Source of the DNA: Hymenobacter sp. DG25B
Lineage (GTDB): Bacteria; Bacteroidota; Bacteroidia; Cytophagales; Hymenobacteraceae
Reading direction: 5' to 3'
Assembly (NCBI RefSeq): GCF_000801315.1
Contig: NZ_CP010054.1
Location: forward strand, 62,001 to 126,000
DNA length: 64,000 nucleotides
Positions 23,903 through 31,926 of this stretch are shown here, piece after piece. Each line of letters starts with the position of its first letter. Position 1 is the stretch's first letter. Both the position numbers and the translations under genes were made by a program. The notes below the pieces were generated by a model. That model ran no database searches. It was not told the DNA's origin and saw only the letters and a program-made list of their open reading frames with translations.

Positions 23903-24919
23903 TTACCCGGCCGCTGCGGCCGGGAAAGTCGTTAGGATGCGGGGTTTCCCCGCGGCGTCGTACAAAAAGCTCAGGGGCTGAGCCGGGTCGCGCATAATAT
24001 CCGTGAGCGGAATCTGCCACCGCTTCCACATCTCCAGCAACGACTGCGCATACCCTGAATTCTCCCAGGGGTTAAAGATTTCCCGCGTAATATCATCGAT
24101 GAGGGTGTCGTACACCACCTGGCTGTCGCCGGGCTGTACCGTACGCGGGTAATAATCGGGCACTACATTAAACAGATAGGCCGCGTAGTACACGCGGGCC
24201 TTAAACTCTGCTATCTGCACGGGGTGCAGGGGGCGGGACTGCGCATCGGCATATACCTGGCGCATGGCCTGCCGGATAATGCCATTGTCCAGCAGGCAGG
24301 CTACCAGCACGGTGTTGTTCAGCTTAATACTGAAGACCATGGTGGTCAGGTCGTCGTCATACTCAAAGGCAATGGTATCCTCCTCGGGGGCGACTTCCAG
24401 AATAAACAGGGAGCTTGGCGTGAAGTCCTCGAATTCAATGGGTACGCGCAACGCCTGAAACACCTGAAAAAAGGCCTGAAAGCGCAGAAGCATCTGAGCG
24501 TTTTCCGCCAGCGGATACTGGGGCTTGATGAGGGGGGCCTGCTCCGTGAGCAGCTCCTTTATCAGAATGCCATAAAACATCTTGCCCAGCCACAGAAACA
24601 CCGTTTTCTCCGGCAGGGCGCGCAGGCCGTTCAGCCCGCTTTCGGCAGCCGCGGCTATGTTGGCTTCCAGCGGCTCTACGTGCTGCTGGCGGCAGGTAGG
24701 GCAGCAAGGTATCCGCAGCTCCTCATACGATACAATGCTTTGATCCAGCAGGCGCATCTGGCGGGCACGCAGGTCGTAGCGGTCCATCAGCCAGTCGGCA
24801 AACACCGGTACGGTATCCTGGGGGGGCGTTACGGCCGCGCCGCACAAAAAGCACAGGTGCGGGCCAAAGCGCATGCTATCAAATGGGTCGTAGAGGGTCA
24901 GGTTGGGAGCAGCAGTCAT
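23903..24919 (-). CDS. Hypothetical protein with an N-terminal zinc-knuckle-like Cys pair arrangement
   Basis: The 338-residue soluble protein has CFLCG at residues 23-27 and CCPTC at about 72-76, spaced like an HNH or zinc-ribbon metal site (C-x2-C ... C-x2-C). Next comes an alpha-helical region with EKTVFLWLGKMFYGILIKEL, then an alpha/beta segment (FTPSSLFILEVAPEEDTIAF). Related proteins annotated only as hypothetical occur in Cytophagales; I recognise no function. A perfect -7 element (TACCTTTG, minus strand, 24941-24948) lies 22 nt upstream of the ATG, so it has its own promoter. An upstream hairpin (24991-25020) separates it from the 133-residue gene. Confidence 0.68.
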   Translation of the reverse strand: MTAAPNLTLYDPFDSMRFGPHLCFLCGAAVTPPQDTVPVFADWLMDRYDLRARQMRLLDQSIVSYEELRIPCCPTCRQQHVEPLEANIAAAAESGLNGLRALPEKTVFLWLGKMFYGILIKELLTEQAPLIKPQYPLAENAQMLLRFQAFFQVFQALRVPIEFEDFTPSSLFILEVAPEEDTIAFEYDDDLTTMVFSIKLNNTVLVACLLDNGIIRQAMRQVYADAQSRPLHPVQIAEFKARVYYAAYLFNVVPDYYPRTVQPGDSQVVYDTLIDDITREIFNPWENSGYAQSLLEMWKRWQIPLTDIMRDPAQPLSFLYDAAGKPRILTTFPAAAAG

Positions 24920-24940
24920 AAGTCAGAAGCGAATAGGCGG

Positions 24941-24948
24941 CAAAGGTA
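24941..24948 (-). promoter_or_regulatory. -7 promoter element of the Cys-pair hypothetical gene
   Basis: CAAAGGTA on the plus strand is TACCTTTG on the minus strand, an exact TAnnTTTG match. It predicts a start near 24934, about 15 nt before the ATG at 24919. Confidence 0.6.
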
Positions 24949-24990
24949 CGCCGGCCGCGCAAGCTTCGGCACTCCTTTACCTGACAACAG

Positions 24991-25020
24991 AACGCCCGGC
25001 CACGTAAGTGGCCGGGCGTT
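24991..25020 (-). terminator. Terminator of the 133-residue hypothetical gene
   Basis: AACGCCCGGCCAC-GTAA-GTGGCCGGGCGTT is a perfect 13-bp stem with a 4-nt loop, 28 bp past the stop codon. The T-run after the stem is short, so efficiency is uncertain. Confidence 0.65.
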
Positions 25021-25048
25021 CTGGCTGAAAGCTGATGGTGGATGGCCG

Positions 25049-25450
25049 CTAGCGCGACAACGTGGAGCCCAGCTTGATGAGAATCTTACCCAAATGCGTG
25101 AGGGGTGCGGTGTAGCCATTGGCAGCTTCTTCAGCCACCTTAATGGTTTCATTGCCCAGGCTGGCCAGTATTTCGGCCAGCGTGTGGTTATCGGGAGTTT
25201 CCTGGCTGAGCTGTTCGCGCAGCGCAGTCATTTCCTGCGTAATTTTGGCCAGGCCGGGCCGGCCGCTGGCACGCAGCACTTCCTCCCAACGACCGATTTC
25301 CGACAGACCATGCTTGTTTTGCCGGCTGGGAACCCCATCATTCAGTAGGGTGAGCGTATCCTCGACCAAGGCGGAGTTTTGTTCGTCGCTTACTTCCAGG
25401 GGTATCGTGGGAGTAGGCGTAGACTGGGGAGTGGGGGTGATGGAATCCAT
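25049..25450 (-). CDS. Hypothetical protein, 133 residues
   Basis: The start ATG 25450 (MDSITPTPQSTPTPTIPLEV) is preferred over one 12 codons upstream. The N terminus is a Thr/Pro-rich disordered stretch. The rest is helical and polar, with DTLTLLNDGVPSRQNKHGLS, LAKITQEMTALREQLSQETP, and a C-terminal GYTAPLTHLGKILIKLGSTL. No signal peptide or membrane helix is seen. I recognise no family. It diverges from the WG-repeat gene with a 123-bp gap. Confidence 0.62.
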   Translation of the reverse strand: MDSITPTPQSTPTPTIPLEVSDEQNSALVEDTLTLLNDGVPSRQNKHGLSEIGRWEEVLRASGRPGLAKITQEMTALREQLSQETPDNHTLAEILASLGNETIKVAEEAANGYTAPLTHLGKILIKLGSTLSR

Positions 25451-25573
25451 AGAATGAAACGAAAAAAGCCGAGGTAGTGCTGGCATATACTTGTTTGCCG
25501 CCGGAAAAGTTAAGGCACCCTGCCAGCCCCCTTTTCGTACAAGCGCCCGGGCCCCGGGCCGCTTTTTGCTCTT

Positions 25574-27412
25574 ATGTTATACGAAGTTCTCTTTTCCGCC
25601 TTCCCCACCCCTACCCGGCAAGCTCAGTATGAAGCGGTGCGGGAGGCCTTACAAGCGGAAGCCGAGGCCCCCGACACCCTGTTGCTGGGCCAGCTGGCCG
25701 TAGCCGACGGCCTGGTGCTGGATGCCGTGCTTATTCGCCCCCACGCGGTGGTTATTCTCCTGCTGGAGCCCCACGGCGGCCACCTCACCCTCACTGATTT
25801 TGCCACCGCGCCCTGGCAGCTGAGCGGTGCCGCGCTGCCCTGCAAGAACGCGGCTAACCCCTACCAGGCCTTTCAACTGCAAAAAGAAGCCTTAGCTGCT
25901 TTCCTGCGCCCCCACCTCACGGCCGATCAGGCGAATCTGAACTTCACCACCGGGCTATTGCTGTTTGGCGAGCCGGTTACCTTTTCCCCGGAGGTAGAAG
26001 CCGGCATGAGTGCCGTGCCCGGCTCCGGCAGCTTTCATCTGCTTGCAGACCCCGCCCGCTTTACCCGCCGGCTAAGCCAGCTGGCCACGCCCGAAATAGA
26101 TCTTTCTGCCGTTGAGCTAACCCAATTGGCCCACACGCTGGGTGCCGCGCCGGCTACTATCTCCGCAGGCAGCTCCCCTACCGAGGCCGAAGCAACTCCC
26201 GGAAATACCCCTGAACAGGAACCGGCCTACCCGGAAAATGCCGGCGACTTTTTCCGGCAGAAAGTAGCCCAGCTCTGGAGCTGGCTGGGGGCCGATGATA
26301 TTGAGGATGTAGACCGCAACGCCTACCAAACCACATCCGGGCAAACCCATCAGCAGGAAAAGCAGGAGTTGGAGCAGCTGCGCGCCACTATGCAGGCCGA
26401 GCTGGCCCGGCAGCTGCAGGCCATGGAAGCCCGCGACGTCGAGCGGGAGCAAAGCATTGCCCAGCTGCGCGCCCAACTGGCGCAGGCCCCGGCCGTAGCG
26501 CCCGAAGCCGCCACCATACGCCAGCAGCTGGCCACCGAAAACCAGGAGAAAGAGGCGCTGGAAGAAGCTATCCGCGCCTCACAGGCCGAATCGGCGGCCC
26601 GCAACCAGGCCCTGGATGCTAAAATCAGGCAACTGGAAGAGCAGATTCAGCAGCAGTCATCGGCCGCCAGCCAGCTGAAAGGACTGGTGGGGCCCGGATT
26701 TCGGCGCGTGCGGGCCTGGCGCCGCCGCCTGCCCCGGGTAGGGGTGGCAGCGGCCGGCGTGGCCGTAGTGGGCCTGAGCTTATGGGGCCTCAGCCACCTC
26801 ACCGCCGATGCGCCCCACCCCTTTCAAAAGGATGGCCTGTGGGGCTACGCCGATGAGGATGGCGACCTGGTGATTCCGGCCCGCTATAACTCCGTGGAAG
26901 AGTTTGACGCCAATGGCCATGCCGTAGTCAAGAAAGACGGGGCTTATGGCTTTATCGATACGGATGGGGACGAAGTGCTGCCGCCGGCTTACGATGCCTT
27001 AAAAACGTACGCCGATGGCTACGCCCGGGTCCGCATCGGCGAGCTGTACACGTTTGTGGATGAGGACGGCCAGGAATTTCCGCAGTATTTCTACAATGCG
27101 CTGGACTTTAGCGAGGGCCGGGCCGCGGTGCTCAACCAGCGGGGTTGGTTTTACATTACCGGGCCCGAGGAAAGCGAAACTCCACCGCCGGTTTTTCAGG
27201 AAGCTTATTCCTTCCATAAAGGGGTGGCCCGCGTAAAAATGAAAGGCCACTATACCTTTATTACCCCCCGCTACCTCGCCAACCCCGACCGGGGTACGGA
27301 ACCCTTTGGCCAATACACTCAAGCCAGCGACTTTGTTGACGGGAAAGCCCGGGTTACGCAGGACGGCAAAACCTTCTTTATTGACGCCGACGGCGACCCG
27401 GTGGAAAACTAG
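25574..27412 (+). CDS. Fusion of a degenerate NERD-like domain, coiled coil, one TM helix and WG repeats
   Basis: The 612-residue protein has four parts. Residues 15-115 resemble NERD nuclease-related domains: LLLGQLAVADGLVLDAVLIR, ILLLEPHGG, and NPYQAFQLQKEALAAFL. The usual E-x-K is E-P-H, so catalysis is doubtful. A Glu/Gln/Ala-rich coiled coil follows at about 258-368. A basic stretch and one membrane helix (about 389-409) come next. The C-terminal WG-repeat region (416-612) has GLWGYADEDGDLVIPARYNS, GAYGFIDTDGDEVLPPAYDA and two to three weaker repeats. WG repeats are usually extracytoplasmic; the topology would then put the NERD-like part inside. Function unknown; membrane-spanning signalling or defence are possibilities by domain type only. 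Confidence 0.8.
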   Translation: MLYEVLFSAFPTPTRQAQYEAVREALQAEAEAPDTLLLGQLAVADGLVLDAVLIRPHAVVILLLEPHGGHLTLTDFATAPWQLSGAALPCKNAANPYQAFQLQKEALAAFLRPHLTADQANLNFTTGLLLFGEPVTFSPEVEAGMSAVPGSGSFHLLADPARFTRRLSQLATPEIDLSAVELTQLAHTLGAAPATISAGSSPTEAEATPGNTPEQEPAYPENAGDFFRQKVAQLWSWLGADDIEDVDRNAYQTTSGQTHQQEKQELEQLRATMQAELARQLQAMEARDVEREQSIAQLRAQLAQAPAVAPEAATIRQQLATENQEKEALEEAIRASQAESAARNQALDAKIRQLEEQIQQQSSAASQLKGLVGPGFRRVRAWRRRLPRVGVAAAGVAVVGLSLWGLSHLTADAPHPFQKDGLWGYADEDGDLVIPARYNSVEEFDANGHAVVKKDGAYGFIDTDGDEVLPPAYDALKTYADGYARVRIGELYTFVDEDGQEFPQYFYNALDFSEGRAAVLNQRGWFYITGPEESETPPPVFQEAYSFHKGVARVKMKGHYTFITPRYLANPDRGTEPFGQYTQASDFVDGKARVTQDGKTFFIDADGDPVEN

Positions 27413-27439
27413 TTTACGGATGCAGGCCAGCGCTATCGG

Positions 27440-27883
27440 TTAGTCATCAAAGAGAAATTTCCAGCCTTTGTGCTTGCCTTTTTTCTTGTGGCCTTTGGCT
27501 TTGCCCCGCGGTCCTTCCCAGCGCTGCCCCCCGCCAGAACCAGCCGACACCCGACGGGTAGCGGAGGATGGACGGGCCGGCGAGGCCAGGGTTAGCTGGC
27601 CATTACTGCCGGCATGCACGGCAACCACCGCGCCCAGCAGCGTGCAGCCCTGCCCTTCGGCCAGCTCCGTGTGGCGGCCATCGGTTTCCACAATAAATCC
27701 ATCCCGGCTTACGGTGCGGCCATTGGGCAGGTGTACATCCTGCGTCATGGGCCGCTGGGCGCCGTTGCGCACCACGTACATGGTGCCGTCGCGGCGCACG
27801 AAACCATCGTTGGAAGATTGGGCGTGGCTAACTAAAAACGACAGCCACAGACAAGCAAAAAGGCAAAAGCGAACCAGAATCAT
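27440..27883 (-). CDS. Exported DUF6799 protein with a very basic C-terminal tail
   Basis: The 147-residue protein has a signal peptide (LVRFCLFACLWLSFLVSHAQ). One DUF6799 module follows (DGFVRRDGTMYVVRNGAQRP, MTQDVHLPNGRTVSRDGFIV, TELAEGQGCTLLGAVVAVHA). A low-complexity tail rich in Lys, Gly and Arg (GPRGKAKGHKKKGKHKGW) precedes a final FLFDD. DUF6799 modules are common small periplasmic repeats in Bacteroidota with unknown function. The polycationic tail is unusual and might bind LPS or nucleic acid (speculation). It is convergent with the WG-repeat gene. Confidence 0.76.
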   Translation of the reverse strand: MILVRFCLFACLWLSFLVSHAQSSNDGFVRRDGTMYVVRNGAQRPMTQDVHLPNGRTVSRDGFIVETDGRHTELAEGQGCTLLGAVVAVHAGSNGQLTLASPARPSSATRRVSAGSGGGQRWEGPRGKAKGHKKKGKHKGWKFLFDD

Positions 27884-28043
27884 AAAAAAAGAAAGCAGCA
27901 GAAACCGAAAGCAGAACTACGCCAGCCGGGTGGCCGACGTTGCCCCGCCCCGACAAATATGGCGCCAGCCCTGGGGCAGTGGGTTACCTTTCTCCCGCAA
28001 CCTGATTAAGGGCAACATTTCCAACTGACTAAACATCCTTCTT

Positions 28044-28316
28044 ATGAAATTCTCGCTGAAATCTGCCCTCGTTGCCGTTGCTTTCGCTGCTGTTGCCACT
28101 TCCTGCACCAAGACCGAAGAAAACCAGGCTGAAAACACCATGGACAACGCTGCCGCTAACACCGAAATGGCTGCCGACACGGCTGCTGCCGCTACGGATG
28201 ATGCAATGGAAGGCGCTGGCCAGACCGTAGAAGCTGCCGGCGAAAAGGCTGCTACTGCCACCGAGCAGGCTGCCAACGAAGCTGGTGCCGAGGTTAAAGA
28301 AGAAGTTAAAAACTAA
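28044..28316 (+). CDS. Small Ala-rich lipoprotein, function unknown
   Basis: The 90-residue product begins MKFSLKSALVAVAFAAVATS with the lipobox Cys at residue 21 (ATSC). The mature part is almost entirely Ala, Glu, Thr, Asp and Asn, with helical heptad-like segments (AAADTAAAATDDAME style), and ends EVKEEVKN. Such small acidic, Ala-rich lipoproteins are abundant in Hymenobacter-like genomes and resemble entericidin or Lpp-like surface peptides; no function is known. A strong hairpin terminator follows 34 bp later. It is divergent from the DUF6799 gene. Confidence 0.78.
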   Translation: MKFSLKSALVAVAFAAVATSCTKTEENQAENTMDNAAANTEMAADTAAAATDDAMEGAGQTVEAAGEKAATATEQAANEAGAEVKEEVKN

Positions 28317-28350
28317 GTACTCCGCCCAAACGGGCTATAGTACTCTATAT

Positions 28351-28386
28351 AAAAGCGCCCCCGGCTTCGTGCCGGGGGCGCTTTTA
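28351..28386. terminator. Bidirectional terminator after the Ala-rich lipoprotein
   Basis: AAAAGCGCCCCCGGC-TTCGT-GCCGGGGGCGCTTTTA is a near-perfect 15-bp stem between convergent genes. Confidence 0.85.
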
Positions 28387-28397
28387 TGTTTATACAA

Positions 28398-29915
28398 TCA
28401 GGCGCCGGCCAGGGCCAGCAACACCTCGTAGTAGGGCCGGCCCAGCGTGCGGGCTTTCAGCCAGGCATAAAAGCTCAGGGCCTGCAGGTCTTCCCGCTCC
28501 AGGGGCAGAAAGTGGGGCATCTGGGCCACCCGCTCGGCAAAGGCCGGACGCGTGGCCACCGCCGGGTCCTGAATAATTTCCCGCACCAGGGCCAGATAGC
28601 TGAGGATATACTGATAGGCGCCGGTTTCGCCAAACCGCTCCCGCACGCTCCGCTCAATGGCGCGCAGGCGGTTCAGGGCCAGATCGGGGTTGCCCAGCTC
28701 CAGCTGCACCAGCATTTCGCCCATGCTTTTATTCAGCGTCCACTCCACGCCCATCTTCTGCTCGCACCATTGGTCGGAGCGGCCAATGGCCAGCAGCACC
28801 TGGTTGGTTTTGGCGTAGCGGCCTTCGGCGAAATAATGAAAGCCCAGCCCCAGCCGGATAGTAAGCTGGTCCTGGAGGCGCAGGGCCGTAGTAGCGCCCC
28901 GCAGCATACTTTCCAGCAGCCGGATGCTGTCGGCGTTGCGGCGCAGAAAGGCCTGGTTGGCCGCCAGCAGGGCAATATAGCGCGGGTAGAACTCGGCGTG
29001 CAGGCTGCGGGGACCATCGGCCAGGGTTTGGCGCAGGGTTTCCAGATATTCCATGGAGCGCTGAAAGTGCCGGTTGCGGTACAGCGCGTGCGCTATCATG
29101 TAGAGCAGGCCCAGCTGATAGTAGCGGTGCGCGGGCGCAAACCCATGGCGCTTTTCCATGAGGTGGTAGCAGCGGATGATAAACGGCTCAAACGAGGCAA
29201 AGTCGCGGCGGGCCAGCATGGTGTTGCGGGCAATGGACAGCAGCTGGTAGAGCAGGGAGGGGCGCCGGGCAAAGGCCTCCAGCAAATCATACTCACGCAG
29301 CACCTCGTGGGCAATGGTATCGAAGGCGGCGTTGCGGCCCAGAGCGCGGGCTTCCAGCAGGCGCTGCCGGATCAGGCTGCTGGCAATGGCGGCGCGCTCT
29401 TCTTCATCGGCCGATTTCTTATTCTGGTTGCGGCGCCGGATAATGCTGGCCAGGTCATCGGCATACTCGCTGTGGGCGTGCGCAATCTGCAGGTTAAATA
29501 CCGAGTTCAGCAGCTCGTACTGGTCGTTGGCCTGGGCCAGCTTCTCGGCTTTGCGCACCGTGGCCCAGGCCAGCCGGGGCACGCCGGTTTCAAAAAGGTA
29601 TTGCGCCAGCTGCAGAAGCCCGCGCCCGGTAGCGGCCGTGGTAGGGTCCTGCTGCAGCTGGCGCAGCACCAGATAATCAGTAAAATGCCGGAGCAGCCGC
29701 TTGCGCAGGGCATAGTACGCCACGGCGTTGGGCTCCTGCGGGTACAGCAGCGCCAGCAACTCCTCGGTGGTGTATTCCTTCCTGTGCAGCAGCAGTTCGC
29801 CCAGGCGCACATCCATGCGGCCTTTGCTTTTCCGACCCTGCCGATGCAGGAATTGCAGGAAGTCTTTTCGCTCTTCTAAGGGCAGGGCCAGCAGCGCCGT
29901 GCGCAAGTCATCCAT
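28398..29915 (-). CDS. Large alpha-helical (TPR-like) hypothetical protein
   Basis: The 505-residue soluble protein starts MDDLRTALLALPLEERKDFL. It is all-helical with repeated TPR-like pairs, for example RLAWATVRKAEKLAQANDQY, YYQLGLLYMIAHALYRNRHF, and LTIRLGLGFHYFAEGRYAKT. No signal peptide, membrane helix or catalytic domain is visible. Proteins of this architecture are common Bacteroidota hypotheticals and probably act as scaffolds. It is monocistronic; its stop lies 12 bp from a bidirectional terminator. Its upstream region is AT-rich. Confidence 0.7.
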   Translation of the reverse strand: MDDLRTALLALPLEERKDFLQFLHRQGRKSKGRMDVRLGELLLHRKEYTTEELLALLYPQEPNAVAYYALRKRLLRHFTDYLVLRQLQQDPTTAATGRGLLQLAQYLFETGVPRLAWATVRKAEKLAQANDQYELLNSVFNLQIAHAHSEYADDLASIIRRRNQNKKSADEEERAAIASSLIRQRLLEARALGRNAAFDTIAHEVLREYDLLEAFARRPSLLYQLLSIARNTMLARRDFASFEPFIIRCYHLMEKRHGFAPAHRYYQLGLLYMIAHALYRNRHFQRSMEYLETLRQTLADGPRSLHAEFYPRYIALLAANQAFLRRNADSIRLLESMLRGATTALRLQDQLTIRLGLGFHYFAEGRYAKTNQVLLAIGRSDQWCEQKMGVEWTLNKSMGEMLVQLELGNPDLALNRLRAIERSVRERFGETGAYQYILSYLALVREIIQDPAVATRPAFAERVAQMPHFLPLEREDLQALSFYAWLKARTLGRPYYEVLLALAGA

Positions 29916-30105
29916 AATATATAAATATAGGCGTCCAATATGCAGATTTATAAAGTCTGAATATTGGAATATAAAATATTATTATTCAATTTATTACGAA
30001 CTGACATAGACTTATGAAGAAGTCAGCCGGAGGACTATATCGTCTTGCAGCTTGTCTGGAATAACTTCAGCTTTATCCCAGATTAATCTTTTAACCTCAC
30101 CCCCT

Positions 30106-30867
30106 ATGGGAAAGCAACTACTTTTTTTATTCTGGCTGATGCTGGTAAGCGGCCTGGCGCAGGCGCAGGACTTGCTGGTAAAGCAAAACGGCGAGGAGGT
30201 ACAGGTGAAAGTAGTGGAGATAACTCCTACCCTCATCACCTACAAACGCTTCGATAACCCGGAAGGCCCACTAATTTCGGTGTACAAATCAGAGGTGTTC
30301 ATGATTCGCTACGCTAATGGCTCCAAGGAAATTATTTCGCCCCAACAGCCTCAGGCGGCACAGCCCCAGGCCGGCGGCCGAATAAGCCAGCCAGTACCTA
30401 CTGATGGTTCCGTAGTACCCGGCGACCTGGACCCCGCCTTCGACCCCATACACCTAAGCGGGCCGCGCATCGGCATTACGGTACTGACGGGCGGCGTGGT
30501 AGACAAGGCCAAGGACGAGTTTGGTCTGAACCCCTTCCTCACGCAGTTTGGCTGGCAGTTTGAAACGCGCATTTTCCGCCTGCCCAACGGTACCTCCGGC
30601 CTGTTTGAGATTGTACCGCTGATTGGCGGCCTGGAGCAGGGCAAGTTTATCCCCAGCGTAAACGGGCTGATTGGTATTCGGGGCAAAAACGGGTTTGAGT
30701 TTGGCCTGGGGCCCAACCTGACGCCCGTGAGTGCCAATATTGCCCTGGCCGTGGGCACTTCCTTCCAGGCTTACGGGGTCAATTTCCCGGTCAATTTTGC
30801 GGTAGTTCCCGGCAATGGCGGGGCCCGCTTCAGCCTGCTGTTCGGCTTTAACTCGCGGCGGCGCTAA
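30106..30867 (+). CDS. Secreted hypothetical protein with an N-terminal domain shared by the next gene
   Basis: The start ATG 30106 (MGKQLLFLFWLMLVSGLAQA, signal peptide ending AQAQ) is preferred over 30052, giving 253 residues. Residues 20-80 (DLLVKQNGEEVQVKVVEITP, FMIRYANGSKEII) match residues 19-75 of the downstream protein. A Gln/Pro linker follows. The C-terminal half (GPRIGITVLTGGVVDKAKDE ... GAGNGGARFSLLFGF-like end) is beta-rich and outer-membrane-like (GGLEQGKFIPSVNGLIGIRG). No function is assigned. The gene is 43 bp upstream of its paralogue and probably co-transcribed. Confidence 0.72.
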   Translation: MGKQLLFLFWLMLVSGLAQAQDLLVKQNGEEVQVKVVEITPTLITYKRFDNPEGPLISVYKSEVFMIRYANGSKEIISPQQPQAAQPQAGGRISQPVPTDGSVVPGDLDPAFDPIHLSGPRIGITVLTGGVVDKAKDEFGLNPFLTQFGWQFETRIFRLPNGTSGLFEIVPLIGGLEQGKFIPSVNGLIGIRGKNGFEFGLGPNLTPVSANIALAVGTSFQAYGVNFPVNFAVVPGNGGARFSLLFGFNSRRR

Positions 30868-30910
30868 TTCCGGATTCTTCCTTTTTTCAGCTTTTTCAAT
30901 CCTCCCCTGT

Positions 30911-31507
30911 ATGCAACGCTTTCTACTTTTCTTGTTTTTGCTGATGCCGGCCTTAACCCAGGCGCAGGACGTGATTCTGCGGACCTCCGGCGAGGAGCTA
31001 CCGGCCAAAGTGGTGCGCATCACCCCTGACCAGGTAGTGTACATGACCGGCACCGACACCCTGCAGCTGCCCGCTACCGAGGTGTTTCTCATCCGGTACG
31101 CCAACGGCACCAAAGAAGTGCTGGGCAACAAAGCCGTTGCTACCACCACGGTGCCCGCCCTCACCCCGCAGCAGGCCGAGCAGTTGGGCCGGTCTGATGC
31201 CCGGCAGCTGTTTAAAGCCAAAGGGGCTTTCTGGGGCACCTGTGGGGCTACGTTTATAACGATGAGTGCCTACGGGCTGGGGGGTGTTGCCACCGGAGCG
31301 GCCATTGCGGCCACCCCGCCCAAGGACAAAAACCTGATTCCTTCCCGCCCTGAGCTGTTGCAAAACCCCGATTATGTACGCGGCTATAAGCAGCAGGCTC
31401 AAAACAAGAAGCTAGGCAAAGCAGCAGCTGGTTTTGGCGTGGGCGCAGGGGCGGCGCTGGTAGTAGTGAGCGTGGCAGTGATTGTTGCTCTTACCCAGTG
31501 GCAATAA
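30911..31507 (+). CDS. Secreted/membrane hypothetical protein, paralogue of the preceding gene's N-terminal domain
   Basis: The start ATG 30911 gives 198 residues with a signal peptide (MQRFLLFLFLLMPALTQAQ). The N-terminal domain (DVILRTSGEELPAKVVRITP, VFLIRYANGTKEVLGN) parallels the upstream gene. The C-terminal half instead has two Gly/Ala-rich hydrophobic segments (GTCGATFITMSAYGLGGVAT and AAGFGVGAGAALVVVSVAVI), so this protein is likely membrane-anchored. The shared ~60-residue domain followed by different membrane or barrel modules suggests an interaction domain. Function unknown. Confidence 0.72.
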   Translation: MQRFLLFLFLLMPALTQAQDVILRTSGEELPAKVVRITPDQVVYMTGTDTLQLPATEVFLIRYANGTKEVLGNKAVATTTVPALTPQQAEQLGRSDARQLFKAKGAFWGTCGATFITMSAYGLGGVATGAAIAATPPKDKNLIPSRPELLQNPDYVRGYKQQAQNKKLGKAAAGFGVGAGAALVVVSVAVIVALTQWQ

Positions 31508-31582
31508 AAACTCAACCACGTCTGCATATGGGACGTACATGGGGAAAGTATCTTTTACTTTTTTCACTAATTCCCTTTAGTC

Positions 31583-31801
31583 ATGGACGTTAATCGTAAT
31601 AACCTGGACGATAAGACCGAGCTGCGTGCCCGCGGAAACTGGAATGAGATTAAAGGCCAGGCCAAGCAGAAGTGGGGTAACCTCACCGATAATGACCTGG
31701 ACTATGAAGAAGGCAAGCAGGACGAATGGTTTGGGCGGATGCAGGAGAAAACCGGCGAAACCCTGAGTGACATCAAATCCTGGTTTCAGCGCACGTTTTA
31801 A
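31583..31801 (+). CDS. CsbD family stress-response protein
   Basis: The 72-residue hydrophilic protein shows the CsbD pattern: ELRARGNWNEIKGQAKQKWG, then LTDNDLDYEEGKQDEWFGRM and QEKTGETLSDIKSWF. CsbD-like proteins are small general-stress-inducible proteins of unknown molecular function. A TATCTTTT element at about 31547-31554 could be its -7 box. A strong hairpin follows at 31822. It stands alone. Confidence 0.9.
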   Translation: MDVNRNNLDDKTELRARGNWNEIKGQAKQKWGNLTDNDLDYEEGKQDEWFGRMQEKTGETLSDIKSWFQRTF

Positions 31802-31821
31802 GCAACGAAGAACCCCAAGCG

Positions 31822-31862
31822 AAGCGCCCCGCTCCACCGAAACCGGTGGAGCGGGGCGCTTT
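31822..31862. terminator. Terminator after the CsbD gene
   Basis: AAGCGCCCCGCTCCACCG and CGGTGGAGCGGGGCGCTT form an 18-bp perfect stem with a 4-nt loop, followed by T-rich sequence. Confidence 0.85.
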
Positions 31863-31926
31863 CATTTAGCCATGCTGCGCTTGTTCTTCGTAGGCGGGAA
31901 GGTTCTCTCCCTTTTCATTTCCTTCT

